Origin: Myxococcales bacterium
GTDB lineage: Bacteria; Myxococcota_A; Polyangia; Palsa-1104; JAEUJZ01
Length of the DNA: 64,000 nucleotides
NCBI GenBank assembly: GCA_016794365.1
Contig: JAEUKB010000023.1
Location: forward strand, 1-64,000
Direction of reading: 5' to 3'
Shown: positions 36,784-46,495 of the stretch, in pieces
Layout of the letters: each line of letters starts with the position of its first letter
Position numbering within the stretch: the first letter of the stretch is position 1
Position numbers and translations under genes: made by a program
The notes under the pieces: model-generated
Told to the model about the DNA's origin: nothing
The model's database searches: none
Seen by the model: the letters and a program-made list of their open reading frames with translations, nothing else

Positions 36784-36903
36784 GGTCTGCTGAGGCTACA
36801 AAACCGTGCGCGACACAAGCAAGCGGCTTCGATGCCAGCGTGGCGGCGGCGATGCCACCTCGGAAGTGACAAACCAGACGCTTTGGTGTACCCAGAAAAG
36901 ACT

Positions 36904-36917
36904 GTAGAAGCGTCTAC
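36904..36917. promoter_or_regulatory. Short palindrome upstream of the thiolase gene
   Basis: GTAGA-AGCG-TCTAC is a perfect 5-4-5 inverted repeat 30 bp before the ATG of the thiolase gene and 15 bp before its AAAGGAG ribosome site. A repressor site overlapping the transcription start is plausible, but a palindrome this short may be chance. Confidence 0.35.
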
Positions 36918-36946
36918 GCAAGCTGCCTCGAAAGGAGTCGTGTACG

Positions 36947-38125
36947 ATGGGTCGCAAGGTCTATGTCATTGGCGTCGGCATGGTGAAGTTCCAAAAGCCA
37001 GGCGCAAGCGACAGCTACGACGTGATGGCGCAAGGGGCGGCCCGCGCCGCACTATCCGACGCCAGCGTCGATTACAAAGAAATTGAACAGGTCTACGCCG
37101 GGTACGTCTTCGGCGACAGCACCTGTGGTCAGCGAGCGGTCTATCCGCTGGGGCTCACGGGCATTCCCGTCGTCAACGTCAACAACAACTGCTCGACCGG
37201 ATCGACGGCGCTGTTTTTGGCGCGACAAGCGGTCCAGGGCGGCGATGCAGAGTGTGTGCTGGCGCTCGGCTTTGAGCAGATGGAAAAGGGCGCGCTCGGC
37301 AGCAAGTGGACCGACCGCACAAACCCGATGGACAAGCACGTCGAGGTCATGAACCGCACGCAGGGCTTTAACCAAGCTCCGCCCACGGCGCAGATGTTCG
37401 GTGGTGCCGGTCGCGAGTATCGCTGGAAGTACGGCACCCGCCGCGAGACGTTCGCCAAGATCGCCAGCAAAGCGCGCACCCACGCCAGCCGAAACCCGCT
37501 CGCGCTGTTCAATCAGCCACTCTCTGTCGAAGAAGTCATGGCGTCGGAAGAGGTGTTTGATCCGCTCACCCGCTTCCAGTGCTGTCCGCCCACCTGCGGA
37601 GCCGCCGCCGCCGTCATCGCGTCGGAAGACTTTGTGCGAAGAAAAGGCATCTCTTCGGCGGTTCGCATTCTCGCCCAGCAGATGAGCACCGACTACGGCA
37701 CCGCGTTTGGCGACAGCATGATTGGCATGATCGGCTACGACATGGCCAAGGGCTGCGCACAAGCGCTGTATCAAAAAGCAGGCATCGGACCCCAAGATGT
37801 CCAAGTCGTCGAGCTACACGACTGCTTCACCACCAACGAGCTGCTCACCTACGAAGCCATCGGCCTGTGCCCCGAAGGTGGTGCCGAGCAGTTTATTTGG
37901 GACGGACAGAATACCTACGGTGGAAAGTACGTCACCAATCCTTCGGGCGGTCTTCTGTCGAAAGGACATCCGCTCGGAGCAACGGGACTCGCCCAGTGCG
38001 CAGAACTGACCTGGCAGCTCCGAGGCCAGGCAGACAAACGTCAAGTCGAAGGTGCCAACATCGCACTCCAGCACAACCTGGGACTTGGCGGCGCGTGCGT
38101 AATGACCCTGTACGGTCGGGATTAA
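36947..38125 (+). CDS. SCP-x-type thiolase
   Basis: This 392-residue thiolase-fold protein of the sterol-carrier-protein-x/lipid-transfer type has the nucleophilic cysteine in '[11 protein letters not shown]', '[12 protein letters not shown]', '[14 protein letters not shown]' (active-site His) and 'LGGACVM' near the C-terminus. It should cleave a 3-ketoacyl-CoA with CoA or act on branched or steroid-like side chains. The ATG has AAAGGAG upstream. The neighbour on the other strand is a B12-type acyl-CoA mutase, so the pair may serve branched-chain acyl-CoA catabolism, though they are not in one transcript. A lipoprotein gene follows after 12 bp. Confidence 0.88.
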   Translation: MGRKVYVIGVGMVKFQKPGASDSYDVMAQGAARAALSDASVDYKEIEQVYAGYVFGDSTCGQRAVYPLGLTGIPVVNVNNNCSTGSTALFLARQAVQGGDAECVLALGFEQMEKGALGSKWTDRTNPMDKHVEVMNRTQGFNQAPPTAQMFGGAGREYRWKYGTRRETFAKIASKARTHASRNPLALFNQPLSVEEVMASEEVFDPLTRFQCCPPTCGAAAAVIASEDFVRRKGISSAVRILAQQMSTDYGTAFGDSMIGMIGYDMAKGCAQALYQKAGIGPQDVQVVELHDCFTTNELLTYEAIGLCPEGGAEQFIWDGQNTYGGKYVTNPSGGLLSKGHPLGATGLAQCAELTWQLRGQADKRQVEGANIALQHNLGLGGACVMTLYGRD

Positions 38126-38137
38126 CGGAGAACTGGG

Positions 38138-38905
38138 ATGATGAAGCAAAAGACCTCGTGGATGTGGGCATTGGCCCTGGCTGGAGCTGCGGCGCTTGGT
38201 GCGGGCTGTGGCACCGTGAAGCAGTATCGCTTGCCCGTATCGGGCTTTGCGGCGCGCAGCACCTTTGCACCGCTTGCAGCCTGTGCGACCCAGCAGCACC
38301 TAGAAGCCGTCGAGCACCCGGACTCGTTCAACGTCCGGTTCGACCCCGAAACCTGGATCCAGTACATGATTCAGGGCGACCAGTACAACATGGTCATCAT
38401 CGTCGGCAAGGGTGTCCCCGAAGAGCAGCGTGAAGCCCGTGCCATCAGCGCCAAGCAAAAGGGTGACGAGCTGTTTGGCTGTGCGACCATGCCGCCTCCC
38501 CAGCAGGTCGTTGTGGTGCCCGGAGCCCCCGGTCCCGATGGCAGCCTGGTTGGTGCGATGCAGAACATGGCCGCTGCCACCATGAATGTCGGAGCCGCCA
38601 CGATGAACATGGGCGCTGCCGCCATGAACCAAGGCGCGGCTGCCATGAACCAAGGTGCCGTCGCCCCAGGCCCAGGCCCAGCAGCGCACGCTCCCGTGGC
38701 TGGCGATCCCTGTGCCCGGCTCATCGCCTGTTACGGCATCTTGGCGCGCGACTTCTGCCAGCCTGGTACGCAGTGCCAGTTCAAGGTCGAAGTCAAAGGC
38801 AACGATCCGCAGGGCTGTCAGTCCGCGCTGTCGCAGGTGCCTTCGACCGTTCAGATGCTCTCGATGGTGCGCCCCGGCTACGTCCTGCCGGATACCTGTC
38901 ACTAG
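38138..38905 (+). CDS. Lipoprotein with Met-Asn-rich heptad repeat
   Basis: This 255-residue protein has a lipobox ('LGAGC' near residue 24). After about 100 residues without a recognised domain comes a five-fold heptad repeat of the type 'MN(V/M/Q)GAA(T/A)', then a short Pro/Ala spacer and a cysteine-containing end ('CARLIACYGILARDFCQPGTQCQF'). The six or so cysteines of the C-terminus are probably paired in the periplasm. It lies 12 bp after the thiolase gene, but functional linkage is unclear. The family was not recognised. Confidence 0.6.
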   Translation: MMKQKTSWMWALALAGAAALGAGCGTVKQYRLPVSGFAARSTFAPLAACATQQHLEAVEHPDSFNVRFDPETWIQYMIQGDQYNMVIIVGKGVPEEQREARAISAKQKGDELFGCATMPPPQQVVVVPGAPGPDGSLVGAMQNMAAATMNVGAATMNMGAAAMNQGAAAMNQGAVAPGPGPAAHAPVAGDPCARLIACYGILARDFCQPGTQCQFKVEVKGNDPQGCQSALSQVPSTVQMLSMVRPGYVLPDTCH

Positions 38906-38927
38906 CCGCAGCCAGACCCTTTCGCCC

Positions 38928-38960
38928 TTCCCATCACCTTCCCATCACCTTCCCATCAAG
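38928..38960. repeat. 11-bp tandem repeat
   Basis: TTCCCATCACC occurs twice and is followed by TTCCCATCAAG (starts 38928, 38939 and 38950), in the short gap between two convergent genes. Its period is close to one helical turn. No further function is apparent. Confidence 0.7.
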
Positions 38961-38965
38961 CTTGC

Positions 38966-40261
38966 TTACGGCAGCTTCGGAACGCGAATGCCCAAGGCCG
39001 GAGCCAGCGCGCGAACCAGCTCTTTGTCAAACGGTGCCGCCGTCGCACTCTTTGCGCGAGGCATCGTACCGTCGTACAGCGCGCGCAGCTCTGCCTTGTT
39101 CATCGGACGCTCTTGCCCCCCCGCAATCGCGATAAAAAACTGACCGCGCGTGGGTGAGCCGTCCTTTTCATCCTGACGAACCTGGACAGCCACACCAGCA
39201 GCAACGCCAGTCAGGGTCCAGCTTCCGCCCGCATGTACGGCTGTTGGGGAATAGCTGCGAAGCTCTGCCGCTTTCCAGCGAACAGGCGCAGCCGGTTTGG
39301 TCGCAGCAGGCGCAGCGGGCGTCGCAGCGGGTTGTGTCGCAGCGGGTGTCGCAGCCGGTTGTGTCGCAGCAGGCGCAGCCGGTGTCGCAGCCGGTGCTGC
39401 CGGAGAAGTCGCTGGCGTCGCAGCGGGCACAGCTGGTGTCACGGCTGGTGTCGCGGCGGGCGCGGCGGGCGTCGCAGCGGGCGCAGCGGGCGTCGCGACA
39501 GCCGTCGGCGCGGGATCGACCAACGAACAGTCCTTGACCAAAAGGTCCGTCGAGTCCAGCTCATGAACCGTCCCTTTGAGCACGAGCGTCGGATTGGGCG
39601 GCAGGCTCTGTAAAAACGCCGTGACCGGACTGTTCATCGTGCAAAACAGCAGGTTGTAGGTCGTGGCCTGCATCTTCAGTCGCTGACCGACAATTCCCAG
39701 CAGCTTGCCGCTGATCTGAAGCGACTTGCCGCGATACTTCAGCGTCGCCGCCACTGGGTTGCTCATGTAGTCGCGCAGCATGCTCTCGGCGGTGATGGTT
39801 CCGCTCGGCTCTGTCAGCACCACCGACGGCGCGCGCACCGGATCGATCAGCTTGGTCACTGTGCAGCCATTGAGCCGCACCATCAGGCTGCCGGACTTGG
39901 GCGTTCCCGTCACCACCAGCTTCTGCTCTTTGTTGAGCTTGGCAATCTCCGGCGAAGCGCTGACTGGCAGCTCGCACAAGATCTCGTCGTTCGATCCCTG
40001 GGTGCGAAGATGAAGCGCAGGACTCTTTCGTCCCATTCCGTCACTCACCGCCGCAAACAGGTGAATGTACGCTCCCGTCACCTCCACGAGCTTGCCTTCG
40101 TACGGCGCGATGGCTGCTGCACCCGCGCGGTGCGCCTTCATCAAATCGAGAGCAGCCACCGACTGAACGGACTGTGCATGAGCGCTGGGACCAAAGGACG
40201 CAGCGGAAAGGACTGCGGCCAGGCCGCAAACGAACGCACGGACGGATGGACAACGCGACAT
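38966..40261 (-). CDS. Secreted protein with OB-fold-like repeats and Ala/Pro/Thr linker
   Basis: This 431-residue protein has a signal peptide ('FVCGLAAVLSAASFGPSAHA'). Two segments, 'YEGKLVEVTGAYIHLFAAV' and 'YRGKSLQISGKLLGIVGQRL', look like tandem OB-fold units of the tRNA_anti-like type found in exported proteins. A 75-residue linker made of imperfect 'AAPAATPA' repeats follows, then a basic C-terminal domain ('GSWTLTGVAAGVAVQVRQDEKDG'). The ATG at 40261 has AGGAG eight bases upstream. It lies 11 bp after the following lipoprotein gene in transcription order, so the two are likely co-transcribed. Role unknown. Confidence 0.6.
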   Translation of the reverse strand: MSRCPSVRAFVCGLAAVLSAASFGPSAHAQSVQSVAALDLMKAHRAGAAAIAPYEGKLVEVTGAYIHLFAAVSDGMGRKSPALHLRTQGSNDEILCELPVSASPEIAKLNKEQKLVVTGTPKSGSLMVRLNGCTVTKLIDPVRAPSVVLTEPSGTITAESMLRDYMSNPVAATLKYRGKSLQISGKLLGIVGQRLKMQATTYNLLFCTMNSPVTAFLQSLPPNPTLVLKGTVHELDSTDLLVKDCSLVDPAPTAVATPAAPAATPAAPAATPAVTPAVPAATPATSPAAPAATPAAPAATQPAATPAATQPAATPAAPAATKPAAPVRWKAAELRSYSPTAVHAGGSWTLTGVAAGVAVQVRQDEKDGSPTRGQFFIAIAGGQERPMNKAELRALYDGTMPRAKSATAAPFDKELVRALAPALGIRVPKLP

Positions 40262-40272
40262 GGAGCACACTC

Positions 40273-41025
40273 CTAGTATCGAACCAAGAAACCGCCTCGG
40301 TATTCCTTGTAGCTGCCGGAAGACTTCACACCTTTGGCGGTTCCGTAAAAGCGTGCGCAGGTGGCCAAGATCTCACCGGAGATGGGCAGCGTCACGCCAC
40401 TGAACTTGTCCTTGCCCTCGAAGCGAAGGAAGTTGGAGCCTTCGACGATCTCGGTGTCGCGGTATTCGCCGCAGTCCCACACGCCCGACTTCTGGGCGCA
40501 GTCCATTCCCAGGTTGTACACAGGCGTTCCGTACGCCGAGCCAGCCTTGTTATCGACCACCGCCGGAATGATTCCCGAGGCCGTGACCTTCAAGTACAGC
40601 TTGCCGCTGCCGCTTGGACCCCAGCTCGGTGTGGCCGGACCCCAGCTTCCACAGCCCGTAAAGTCGGTGCAGGATCGCTGCTCGTACGTCATCGTGTAGG
40701 TCGCCAGGACGACGTTGTTTGCGCCCATCGGGAACTTGCTTGCGAACACCAGCGCTGCGCCCGTGCAGCTCGCCGCATCGTGCGGATCGTTTGACTGCGC
40801 AAGGTCCGGCATCGTCAAGTCTGGCTTGCCAAGATCCACCGCCGCGAGATCTTGTCCGCCCGTGCCCGAAAGGTCTGCATTCGGATCGCCCGAAGGAGTG
40901 ACCGACAGATCCGCCGCGCTCCCTCCTCCGCCATCGGACTGACTGCCTCCCTGCGAGCAACCCACCGATAGACAGACACCCGCCCACAAGAGGGCACCAC
41001 ACATCACGCTGTACTGTATTTTCAT
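40273..41025 (-). CDS. Lipoprotein with Asp-Leu-rich linker
   Basis: This 250-residue protein has a lipobox ('LSVGCS' near residue 18) and then a roughly 50-residue linker of repeated 'ADLS/DLAAVDLGKPDL' units, a low-complexity style frequent in the secreted proteins of myxobacteria. The C-terminal 170 residues have paired cysteines ('CTDFTGCGSW', 'CAQKSGVWDCGEY') and alternating strands, as in a small extracellular beta-domain. No family was recognised. The ATG was chosen because the signal peptide begins there; the longer upstream extension is non-coding. Confidence 0.6.
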   Translation of the reverse strand: MKIQYSVMCGALLWAGVCLSVGCSQGGSQSDGGGGSAADLSVTPSGDPNADLSGTGGQDLAAVDLGKPDLTMPDLAQSNDPHDAASCTGAALVFASKFPMGANNVVLATYTMTYEQRSCTDFTGCGSWGPATPSWGPSGSGKLYLKVTASGIIPAVVDNKAGSAYGTPVYNLGMDCAQKSGVWDCGEYRDTEIVEGSNFLRFEGKDKFSGVTLPISGEILATCARFYGTAKGVKSSGSYKEYRGGFLVRY

Positions 41026-41103
41026 GGCCCTACGGTTGTGAATCATTCCCGCTGCAATGGCAAGCGAACCCACAGCACAACGAGGGTCGGCTACGATGGG
41101 GCC

Positions 41104-42054
41104 ATGAAAGCGATGTTGTACCGAAGATACGGCGGCCCCGAAGTGCTCGAGTCCGCAGACCTTCCCAAGCCCACGCCCGGTCCACACGAGATCCTCATCA
41201 AGGTCCGCGCAACCAGCATCAACCCCATCGATTGGAAGATCGCCAGCGGGAAGATCCGTCTGCTGATGCCCGCCAAGCTGCCGCAGGTTCCCGGCTTTGA
41301 TGTCGCGGGAGAAGTGGTCGAAGTAGGCTCTGCCGTTTCCGGTTTCGCAGTCGGAGCCCGAGTCCACGCGCGCCTAGACAAAGGCATCGGTGCCGCCGCT
41401 GCAGAGTTCACGCTTGCGAGTCCTGCGGTCACTTCCGTCATGCCGGACAACATGGACTTTGCAAGCGGAGCCGGACTTCCCCTGGCAGGAATGACGGCCC
41501 TGCAAGCGCTCCGCAACCTGGGCGGAATGCCGCTGTCAGGATCCAAGCAGCGCGTCCTTGTCATCGGTGCATCAGGAGGCGTCGGACACCTGGCCGTACA
41601 GATTGCGCGCGCAGCCGGAGCCACCGTGATTGGCATCTGTAGTGGTCGCAACCGCGCGATGGTGGAAAGCCTGGGTGCCCAGGAAGTCATCGACTATCAG
41701 CAGCCCGATCCGTATCGAAACCTCCAAGCCTGCGACATCATCTTGGACTGTGTGGGAAGTCCGTACAGAGAGTGGACGCCGTACCTCACCCCAAGCGGAG
41801 CGTTTGTCTCTGCGCTCCCCGGTCCGGCGGTCATCCTACGCGGGCTCTGTAACGCCGTGACCCGTCACAAAGTTCATGCCGTGATGCTCAAATCAAACGC
41901 CCCTGATCTGCGCATCTTGGACGACTTGGCTGCGGCAGGAAAGCTGCGTGTCATCGTCGATCAGAGCTTCCCCCTGTCCGCACTGCAAGCCGCCTGGCAG
42001 CGCTCGATCTCGGGTCGCGCGGCGGGCAAGATCATTGTGACGGTCGATTCGTAA
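41104..42054 (+). CDS. NADP-dependent zinc-free quinone oxidoreductase-like dehydrogenase
   Basis: This 316-residue MDR-family protein has 'LPQVPGFDVAGEVVEVG' and 'LPLAGMTALQAL', then a Rossmann motif 'LVIGASGGVGHLAVQIARAAGA'. The structural and catalytic zinc ligands of alcohol dehydrogenases are missing, so it belongs to the quinone oxidoreductase/NADPH-dependent reductase branch. It is cytoplasmic. It is followed after 33 bp by a LysR regulator gene on the same strand, which probably regulates it or shares its transcript. Confidence 0.85.
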   Translation: MKAMLYRRYGGPEVLESADLPKPTPGPHEILIKVRATSINPIDWKIASGKIRLLMPAKLPQVPGFDVAGEVVEVGSAVSGFAVGARVHARLDKGIGAAAAEFTLASPAVTSVMPDNMDFASGAGLPLAGMTALQALRNLGGMPLSGSKQRVLVIGASGGVGHLAVQIARAAGATVIGICSGRNRAMVESLGAQEVIDYQQPDPYRNLQACDIILDCVGSPYREWTPYLTPSGAFVSALPGPAVILRGLCNAVTRHKVHAVMLKSNAPDLRILDDLAAAGKLRVIVDQSFPLSALQAAWQRSISGRAAGKIIVTVDS

Positions 42055-42087
42055 GTCGCACCCGCCCAAGCGGCAGACACTCCTTTT

Positions 42088-42990
42088 ATGAGCCATTTGT
42101 TTGAAACAGAGGCCTTCCTCGCGGTGGTGGAAGAGGCCAGCTTTACCGCAGCGGCGCGACGGCTCGGCGTCACCAAGTCCTATGCCAGCAAGCTGGTGGT
42201 TCGCTTGGAAGACAGACTGGGCGTGCGGCTGCTTCAGCGCACAACCCGGCAGCTCACGATGACCGAAGCCGGGCGAGCGTACTTCGAGCGCTGTAGTGAT
42301 GCGATGCGCGCCTTTCATGAAGCAGAGGCAGAGGCCACAGAGCTTCAGACCTCTCCGCAGGGACGACTCCGCATCAACCTTCCCAGTGCCTTTGCGGTCG
42401 GCTACTTGGCGGCCCCGCTCGCGGCGTTCAAGCTGCGTCATCCCAACCTGACCGTGGAAGCGGTGCTGGCCGATCGGAAGGTCGATCTGCTGGCGGAAGG
42501 ATTCGATCTCGCCGTGCGCATCGGAGAGCTTCCCGATAGCTCCCTGATTGCACGCAAGCTGGCCAGCGTCGATCGCACGATCTGCGCAAGCCCCAGCTAC
42601 CTGCAACACAGAGGCACGCCCCGCCAGCCCGAGGAGCTGTCTGCTCACGACTGTCTGCTCTACGCGTATCATGCCGCCCCGACGACTTGGCGACTCAAAG
42701 GGCCCGCGCGCGACGTGGCGATCGAGGTATCAGGAAAGCTCGTGTCCAACCATGGCGAGCTGCTGGTCGAAGCCGCGTGTCAGGGCCTGGGACTGGTCTT
42801 TAGCCCGCTCTTTCTGACGGTCCAGAGTCTTCGCCAAGGACGACTGGTCCAGGTGCTGACCGACTGGCGCTTTCCTTTGTCGATCTCCGCTGTGTATCCC
42901 AATGCGCGACATGTCCCCGCCAAGGTCCGGCTGCTCGTGGACTTTCTGGTCGCGCACTTTGAACGGCCTCCGTGGGCGGACTTCGGCTGA
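42088..42990 (+). CDS. LysR-family transcriptional regulator
   Basis: This 300-residue protein has the winged-helix LysR DNA-binding domain at the N-terminus ('FLAVVEEASFTAAARRLGVTKSYASKLVVRLEDRLGVRLLQRTTRQLTMTEAG') and a periplasmic-binding-like effector domain ('AVLADRKVDLLAEGFDLAVRIGELPDSSLIARKLA'). This resembles regulators of the AaeR/DsdC-type group that control nearby reductases. It is co-directional with and 33 bp downstream of the oxidoreductase gene, unlike the usual divergent arrangement of LysR genes with their targets. Confidence 0.9.
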   Translation: MSHLFETEAFLAVVEEASFTAAARRLGVTKSYASKLVVRLEDRLGVRLLQRTTRQLTMTEAGRAYFERCSDAMRAFHEAEAEATELQTSPQGRLRINLPSAFAVGYLAAPLAAFKLRHPNLTVEAVLADRKVDLLAEGFDLAVRIGELPDSSLIARKLASVDRTICASPSYLQHRGTPRQPEELSAHDCLLYAYHAAPTTWRLKGPARDVAIEVSGKLVSNHGELLVEAACQGLGLVFSPLFLTVQSLRQGRLVQVLTDWRFPLSISAVYPNARHVPAKVRLLVDFLVAHFERPPWADFG

Positions 42991-43121
42991 CTGTGTCCCA
43001 GGATTCAACAGTGCTTGTCATGTGGGTCGGCTAATCGACGGCGCACTGGATCGCTATCGTACTGGAAAGGGAATCGGACGCTCGAAGCTGTCCGCGCTCC
43101 TCTCCAAGAAAGGCCCGATCC

Positions 43122-44147
43122 ATGTACAGAAACACCACCGCTGCGTTCCTTGTTGCAGGACTTGCACTGACTGGCTGCGAAAGCGCCCCGGAACCCCAGA
43201 CGTTTGCGGCATGCACTGCCCCCGCAGTCCTCAGCGCGCCCAATCCCAAGTATCTCTGGACGCCGAATGCGATTGAGCTGACCTCTCAGCGCCTGGCCGA
43301 TCGGGTCTACGCAGTGTACGACCGCAACGCCACAACCCATTCCACCGCCGGAGTTCCTTCGGCCACAAGTGGCGGCTTTGTCGTTGGCGACAACGGAGTC
43401 CTGCTGGTCGAGAGCATGATCAATCGCCAGCTCTTCTGTCAGATGATCTCGCTGGTCCGCGCAGTGACAGACAAGCCAGTCACGCACGTCATCAACACCA
43501 GCAGCCACGGCGATCACAGCTTTGGCAACACGTTCCTACCGGCTGGCGTCCATGTGGTGCAGCACCAGCGCACGGCGGAATACATCGCAGCGCACTTTCA
43601 AGAAGACGTTGCGTTTATGAAGATGAACTTTGGGACGGATCAAGGACTCGATGAAGTCCGAGCGGTCGCCGCCGATACCCTGGTCAGCGACACCACCCCG
43701 TACAAGGTAGATCTGGGCGGAATCCAGGTCGAAGCGCGCTATTACGGCTTTGCCCAGACCGGCGGAGATCTGTTTGTCCACGTTCCCACTGCCAAGGTGC
43801 TCTGGACCGGCAACTCGCTGGTTGCGACCAAGCCTGCGGTGCCTTGGCTCCTGGATGGACACGGAAAGGATGTGGCCACCACGCTTACACAAGTACGGGC
43901 TGCGCTGCCCGCAGACACCATCGTTGTCCCCGGTCACGATCATCCAACAAATCCCGCAGGCTTTGACTTCTCGGTAAACTACCTACGCGCGATGAACGAG
44001 GAAGTCAGCGCAGCCATCGGCAAAGGACTCACGGTGGAACAGACCGTTGCAGCCGTCACCATGCCGTCTTATCAAGGCTATGCAATCTGGGACTGGGTTC
44101 ACAAAGTGGTCAACGTCCCTGCGACCTACGCAGAGCTCAAAAAGTAG
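43122..44147 (+). CDS. Lipoprotein metallo-beta-lactamase-fold hydrolase
   Basis: This 341-residue protein has a lipoprotein signal (lipobox 'LTGC' near residue 19) and an MBL-fold body. The metal motif reads 'NTSSHGDHSFGN', where the first His of the usual HxHxDH is a Ser; the later His residues in 'VPGHDHPTNP' are present. This fits the branch of secreted MBL proteins (including SoxH/alkyl-sulfatase-like relatives), but a change in the first metal ligand leaves activity uncertain. The substrate is unknown. The gene stands alone between the LysR and pirin genes. Confidence 0.75.
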   Translation: MYRNTTAAFLVAGLALTGCESAPEPQTFAACTAPAVLSAPNPKYLWTPNAIELTSQRLADRVYAVYDRNATTHSTAGVPSATSGGFVVGDNGVLLVESMINRQLFCQMISLVRAVTDKPVTHVINTSSHGDHSFGNTFLPAGVHVVQHQRTAEYIAAHFQEDVAFMKMNFGTDQGLDEVRAVAADTLVSDTTPYKVDLGGIQVEARYYGFAQTGGDLFVHVPTAKVLWTGNSLVATKPAVPWLLDGHGKDVATTLTQVRAALPADTIVVPGHDHPTNPAGFDFSVNYLRAMNEEVSAAIGKGLTVEQTVAAVTMPSYQGYAIWDWVHKVVNVPATYAELKK

Positions 44148-44180
44148 TCCCGCTTCCGCTGCCGCTTCCTGCCGCCGCCG

Positions 44181-45002
44181 CTACGGAATCCGACCTTGCT
44201 GACGCAGGGAAGCCCCAAGCTGCGCAATCCGCGCTTCCGACGCACGCAGCGCTTCCTTGCTGGTATGAACAGAGTTGCGTCCCACCACCAGCGGATACGG
44301 ATGACGCGGCGCTGATCCCACCATCATTCCCAGCTTCGTCTTCGCTGTCACCGCAAGTGTGCCCGGCTCCCGATCGAAGATCAGCAGCTCTTCCTGCGTG
44401 CTGTGCTCGGCCACCTGCGCGGTGCCTTGATACACAAACGCCCACACCACATCGTGCGAATCAGGAGGCAGATACGACCACGTCTGTCCTTCTTCCATCG
44501 TCACATCAAAGTAGTTCACAGGATAGGGCGTCTCGATCTGGCTGCGAGTGCCTTCATACTCTCCCAGGATCACCCGCACAGCGCCCGACACTTTCACATC
44601 CTGCGGTGCGATGTACTGCGCGTGCGGAGCCGCTTCCTCTTCGCGCGGCGTGAGCGCAATCCAGAGCTGAAAGCCCAGCGCATTGTCCCCGCGCTGCTTC
44701 ATCAGGGCGTGATGCCAGATGCAGCCTCCGGTCTGGACGTATTCAATCCCGCGCGCTTCCACCACACCGTTTTGGCCCGTCGTGTCTTCGTAGTAGATGT
44801 CCACCACCTGCTGATACGTAATCGTCGCGATCCCCGAGTGTGGATGGAATCCGAAGCCACCATGCTCGGGAATCGTTCCGTGCGTAAAGTCCAGAAAGAC
44901 AAAGGGCTTGAGCCGCTCGCCCAGAGACTCCGGGCTGATGATGCGACGAATGAAGCCGTGCTCGATTCCACCATGGCGATGTTCCAGGGTCCGTGTTCGC
45001 AT
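44181..45002 (-). CDS. Pirin-family protein
   Basis: This 273-residue bicupin has the pirin metal-binding motif 'FGFHPHSGIATITYQ' (two His of the first cupin), then 'EYVQTGGCIWHHALMK' and 'LGFQLWIALTPREE', which correspond to the HxE part. Pirins are iron-containing cofactors or quercetinase-like dioxygenases, and which role applies here is unknown. The start ATG is well placed. The upstream region holds a roughly 180-bp gap to the porin gene. Confidence 0.88.
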   Translation of the reverse strand: MRTRTLEHRHGGIEHGFIRRIISPESLGERLKPFVFLDFTHGTIPEHGGFGFHPHSGIATITYQQVVDIYYEDTTGQNGVVEARGIEYVQTGGCIWHHALMKQRGDNALGFQLWIALTPREEEAAPHAQYIAPQDVKVSGAVRVILGEYEGTRSQIETPYPVNYFDVTMEEGQTWSYLPPDSHDVVWAFVYQGTAQVAEHSTQEELLIFDREPGTLAVTAKTKLGMMVGSAPRHPYPLVVGRNSVHTSKEALRASEARIAQLGASLRQQGRIP

Positions 45003-45183
45003 CAGAAGGACTCTCTTTTGTCTGTGGTTTTTTACCGCAAGGAATCAGATGTCACCGATCGCGCCGCGAAGCAGACCATCATCGCAGATGGATCACATGA
45101 AGGTAAGGGAGTCCGTGACTCCGTCGCTCAACATTGCGTTCCCCCGTCCTGTCAGATGACCACCGACCCGCCCTACAGCGGGG

Positions 45184-46338
45184 TCAATCCACCGCAACCT
45201 GGGTCAGCAGCCCAAGCTGATGCTCTTTGGTGTGCTGCGTCAGGTTCTGCAAGAGCGCATAGCGACTGATCACCTTGATGCGGTGACGATCCAGAAACAC
45301 CCCCCAGCTTCCTTCTGTCTCTAGCTGATCATCGGGCTGACCACCTCGCACCGACACAAGCGACGCCCGCGCCGACACGGCGGAATGCAGCCGCGTAACA
45401 AAGTACGTAAGCCGCAGATACCCCGCATGCGTACGCAGCGTCTTTTGGGAATCCGTCCTGCGCAAGCCAATGTACTCTGCGGCACCGTCGAAGTGATGCC
45501 AGCGCAGCAGCGCGCTCACGTTCCACAAGGTGTCTTCCACAAGATCTGGCTGCGCAGGGGAAGAGCCACTCGAAGCAGCAGGCTTCCAGCGATTCCACAG
45601 CGTCCCCGCTTCCAGCGAGACATGGGGCGGACTGCCCTCAAAGTCCACCGCGCCGATGTAGGGATGCCCGGTCAGGTGCAGCGCCAGCCGCGCCACCACC
45701 GCAGGACTTAGGTCCGTGGCGCGCGTCGCACTCTCTCCGTCTCCGTTAAACACACCGATCAGATAGTCCAGATGCTGCGCCAGCAGCCTGCCGCTTATCC
45801 GCAGACCGTAGTCCCGTCCCGGCAGAAGCAGCCTGGACGACAGCGCGCGATCGAGCGTCGCCAGTGGTTGTGCGCTCTCGATCCACTCATGGATGATCGG
45901 CAGCTTGAGCCGTCCGAGCCGCACCGCAAAGGCAGGCAGCGGTTCCCATTCCAAAAAAGCGTCGTTGATCTCCAGCTCGCGCTGGCTGCTGCGACCGATC
46001 ATCAAGCGATAGCGCAGCGAGTGAGCGATCACGTACCCAGAGCCGCAGACCCGGGCGCGCGGAATCGAAAAGTCGCTGCGGGATACCTCATCGGCGCGAA
46101 AGAAAAACAAATACTGAAGCTGGGCAAACGCGCTCGCTTGCAAGGAAAAGCGAGGAAATGCGACCCGCAGCATGCCATCTGCGGACTCGCTACAGCGACT
46201 CGACTGCGCCCAGGCTCGCTGCTGCCACACAAGACCCAGCAGCAGCGCGACGATCACCCAGCGCAAAAGGAACGAGACACCGCGTCGAAACGGAACCGAC
46301 AAAGGAGCGACCAACGGAACAACCAACGGAGTGTGCAT
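45184..46338 (-). CDS. Phosphate-selective-porin-like (OprO/OprP family) outer-membrane protein
   Basis: This 384-residue protein has an N-terminal signal region ('WVIVALLLGLVWQQRAWAQ') and a 16-strand-like barrel pattern ('RARVCGSGYVIAHSLRYRLMIGR', 'INDAFLEWEPLPAFAVRLGRLKLPIIHEW'), resembling OprO/OprP-type porins. The ATG before 'HTPLVVPLVAPL' is preferred to a TTG 18 bp upstream. Substrate specificity cannot be inferred from the sequence. It is divergent from the persulfide dioxygenase operon across a gap that holds a 20-bp palindrome, so shared regulation is possible. Confidence 0.7.
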   Translation of the reverse strand: MHTPLVVPLVAPLSVPFRRGVSFLLRWVIVALLLGLVWQQRAWAQSSRCSESADGMLRVAFPRFSLQASAFAQLQYLFFFRADEVSRSDFSIPRARVCGSGYVIAHSLRYRLMIGRSSQRELEINDAFLEWEPLPAFAVRLGRLKLPIIHEWIESAQPLATLDRALSSRLLLPGRDYGLRISGRLLAQHLDYLIGVFNGDGESATRATDLSPAVVARLALHLTGHPYIGAVDFEGSPPHVSLEAGTLWNRWKPAASSGSSPAQPDLVEDTLWNVSALLRWHHFDGAAEYIGLRRTDSQKTLRTHAGYLRLTYFVTRLHSAVSARASLVSVRGGQPDDQLETEGSWGVFLDRHRIKVISRYALLQNLTQHTKEHQLGLLTQVAVD

Positions 46339-46495
46339 GCCGAGTCCGTACAGCAACCACGATGCCGATTCCTGCGTCCTGCATCGATCTCTGTCCCCCC
46401 GCTCGATCCCACTCTCTCCACGCGCGACTCACTCTCTACGCAAAAGAGCCGTCTTGTGCAGCGGACCGGGCCGCGCCTGGGAATCTCTGCGCAAC

